The translations under genes and the position numbers were made by a program. A stretch of 64,000 bases of DNA from positions 124,001 through 188,000 of the forward strand of contig NZ_PNCO02000002.1 in assembly GCF_005886105.2 (NCBI RefSeq), written 5' to 3'. Below the pieces are notes generated by a model. The model had not been told where the DNA came from and made no database searches. It saw only the letters and a list, made by a program, of their open reading frames with translations. Source of the stretch: Pseudoalteromonas galatheae. GTDB taxonomy: Bacteria; Pseudomonadota; Gammaproteobacteria; Enterobacterales; Alteromonadaceae. Below are positions 63,904 through 64,000 of the stretch, piece by piece. Every line of letters begins with the position of its first letter. Within the stretch, counting starts at the first letter, position 1.

Positions 63904-64000
63904 ATGATGAAAAAATTCAATTTAAGACCAATCACTTTAATCTTGTGTATCGGCGTTGCTGGTTGCCATTTTGACGAAAATAAAAGCAGCGTAGAAGTTG
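63904..64000 (+). CDS. Lipoprotein, 5' part only
   Basis: The frame starts at ATG 63904, preceded by AGGAAG, and runs off the right edge after 32 codons. The product begins MMKKFNLRPITLILCIGVAG, followed by CHF: a basic n-region, hydrophobic core and lipobox VAGC with lipidated Cys at about 21. The mature N terminus is acidic and charged. It lies 86 bases after the kinase gene and behind three 11-bp repeats, so it is a probable target of the two-component system. Family cannot be told from this much. Confidence 0.7.
   Translation, partial: MMKKFNLRPITLILCIGVAGCHFDENKSSVEV

Noticed and set aside
1..64000. rRNA or tRNA genes
   Set aside because: I recognised no rRNA sequence and no tRNA cloverleaf in the intergenic gaps I read; this was not a computed scan.

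Overview
The window reads as chromosomal DNA of a marine gammaproteobacterium in the Alteromonadales, most likely Pseudoalteromonas. This is a judgement from protein families and AT-leaning base use; no rRNA or other marker gene is present. Genes are densely packed in long co-directional operons with short overlaps, and most proteins are intact.

Layout. (1) 1-338: start of a minus-strand membrane protein running off the left edge. (2) 906-12813: a complete glycogen/maltodextrin operon: small CBM48 protein, malQ, glgB, glgX, glgP, glgC, glgA, closed by a terminator. (3) 13072-16452: a three-gene operon of an EAL-HDOD protein, a YeiB-like DUF418 membrane protein and an orphan periplasmic sugar-binding-type protein; then rluF. 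(4) 17589-22750: RND efflux permease plus lipoprotein adaptor with a divergent LysR regulator, followed by an alkyltransferase-like gene. (5) 23117-32253: an ECF11-type sigma factor/ChrR stress operon: Lon-domain protein, sigma, ChrR, DUF523/DUF1722 protein, photolyase, NTF2-like protein, SDR, FAD oxidoreductase, DUF1365, CFA-synthase-like methylase, DUF2878. Two matching promoters (TGATC, 17 nt, CGTA) precede the Lon-domain gene and the sigma gene. (6) 32408-36160: HU, then a small secreted protein followed by a yajC-less secDF pair. (7) 36262-51174: a small unknown protein, an MliC-type lipoprotein, a second RND pump, a PAS-GGDEF diguanylate cyclase, a PhoD-type phosphatase, a calcineurin-like phosphatase, an S9 peptidase, an Old Yellow Enzyme, a LysR regulator and an MFS exporter. 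(8) 51207-60457: accessory-looking region with REP-like tandem repeats, a two-gene operon of secreted helical proteins (one XaxA/YaxA-like), a divergent LysR gene and two tandem secreted paralogs whose 3' two thirds are almost identical. (9) 60612-64000: a tyrosine recombinase, an OmpR-type two-component system and the start of a lipoprotein gene preceded by three 11-bp phased repeats.

Most interesting: the 158-codon secreted ORF upstream of secDF is organised like the Vibrio VemP-secDF2 arrest-peptide switch. A 10-bp RNA helix joins the first bases after its stop codon to the secD ribosome-binding region, so a ribosome stalled near the end of the ORF would free secD for translation. Second is the exported, two-gene XaxA-like candidate pore-forming toxin locus. 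Others are hairpins that occlude ribosome-binding sites (efflux adaptor at 41613-41644, PhoD-type phosphatase at 42782-42838), the ECF11 promoter pair, gene conversion between the two secreted paralogs, and a dyad on the integrase promoter.
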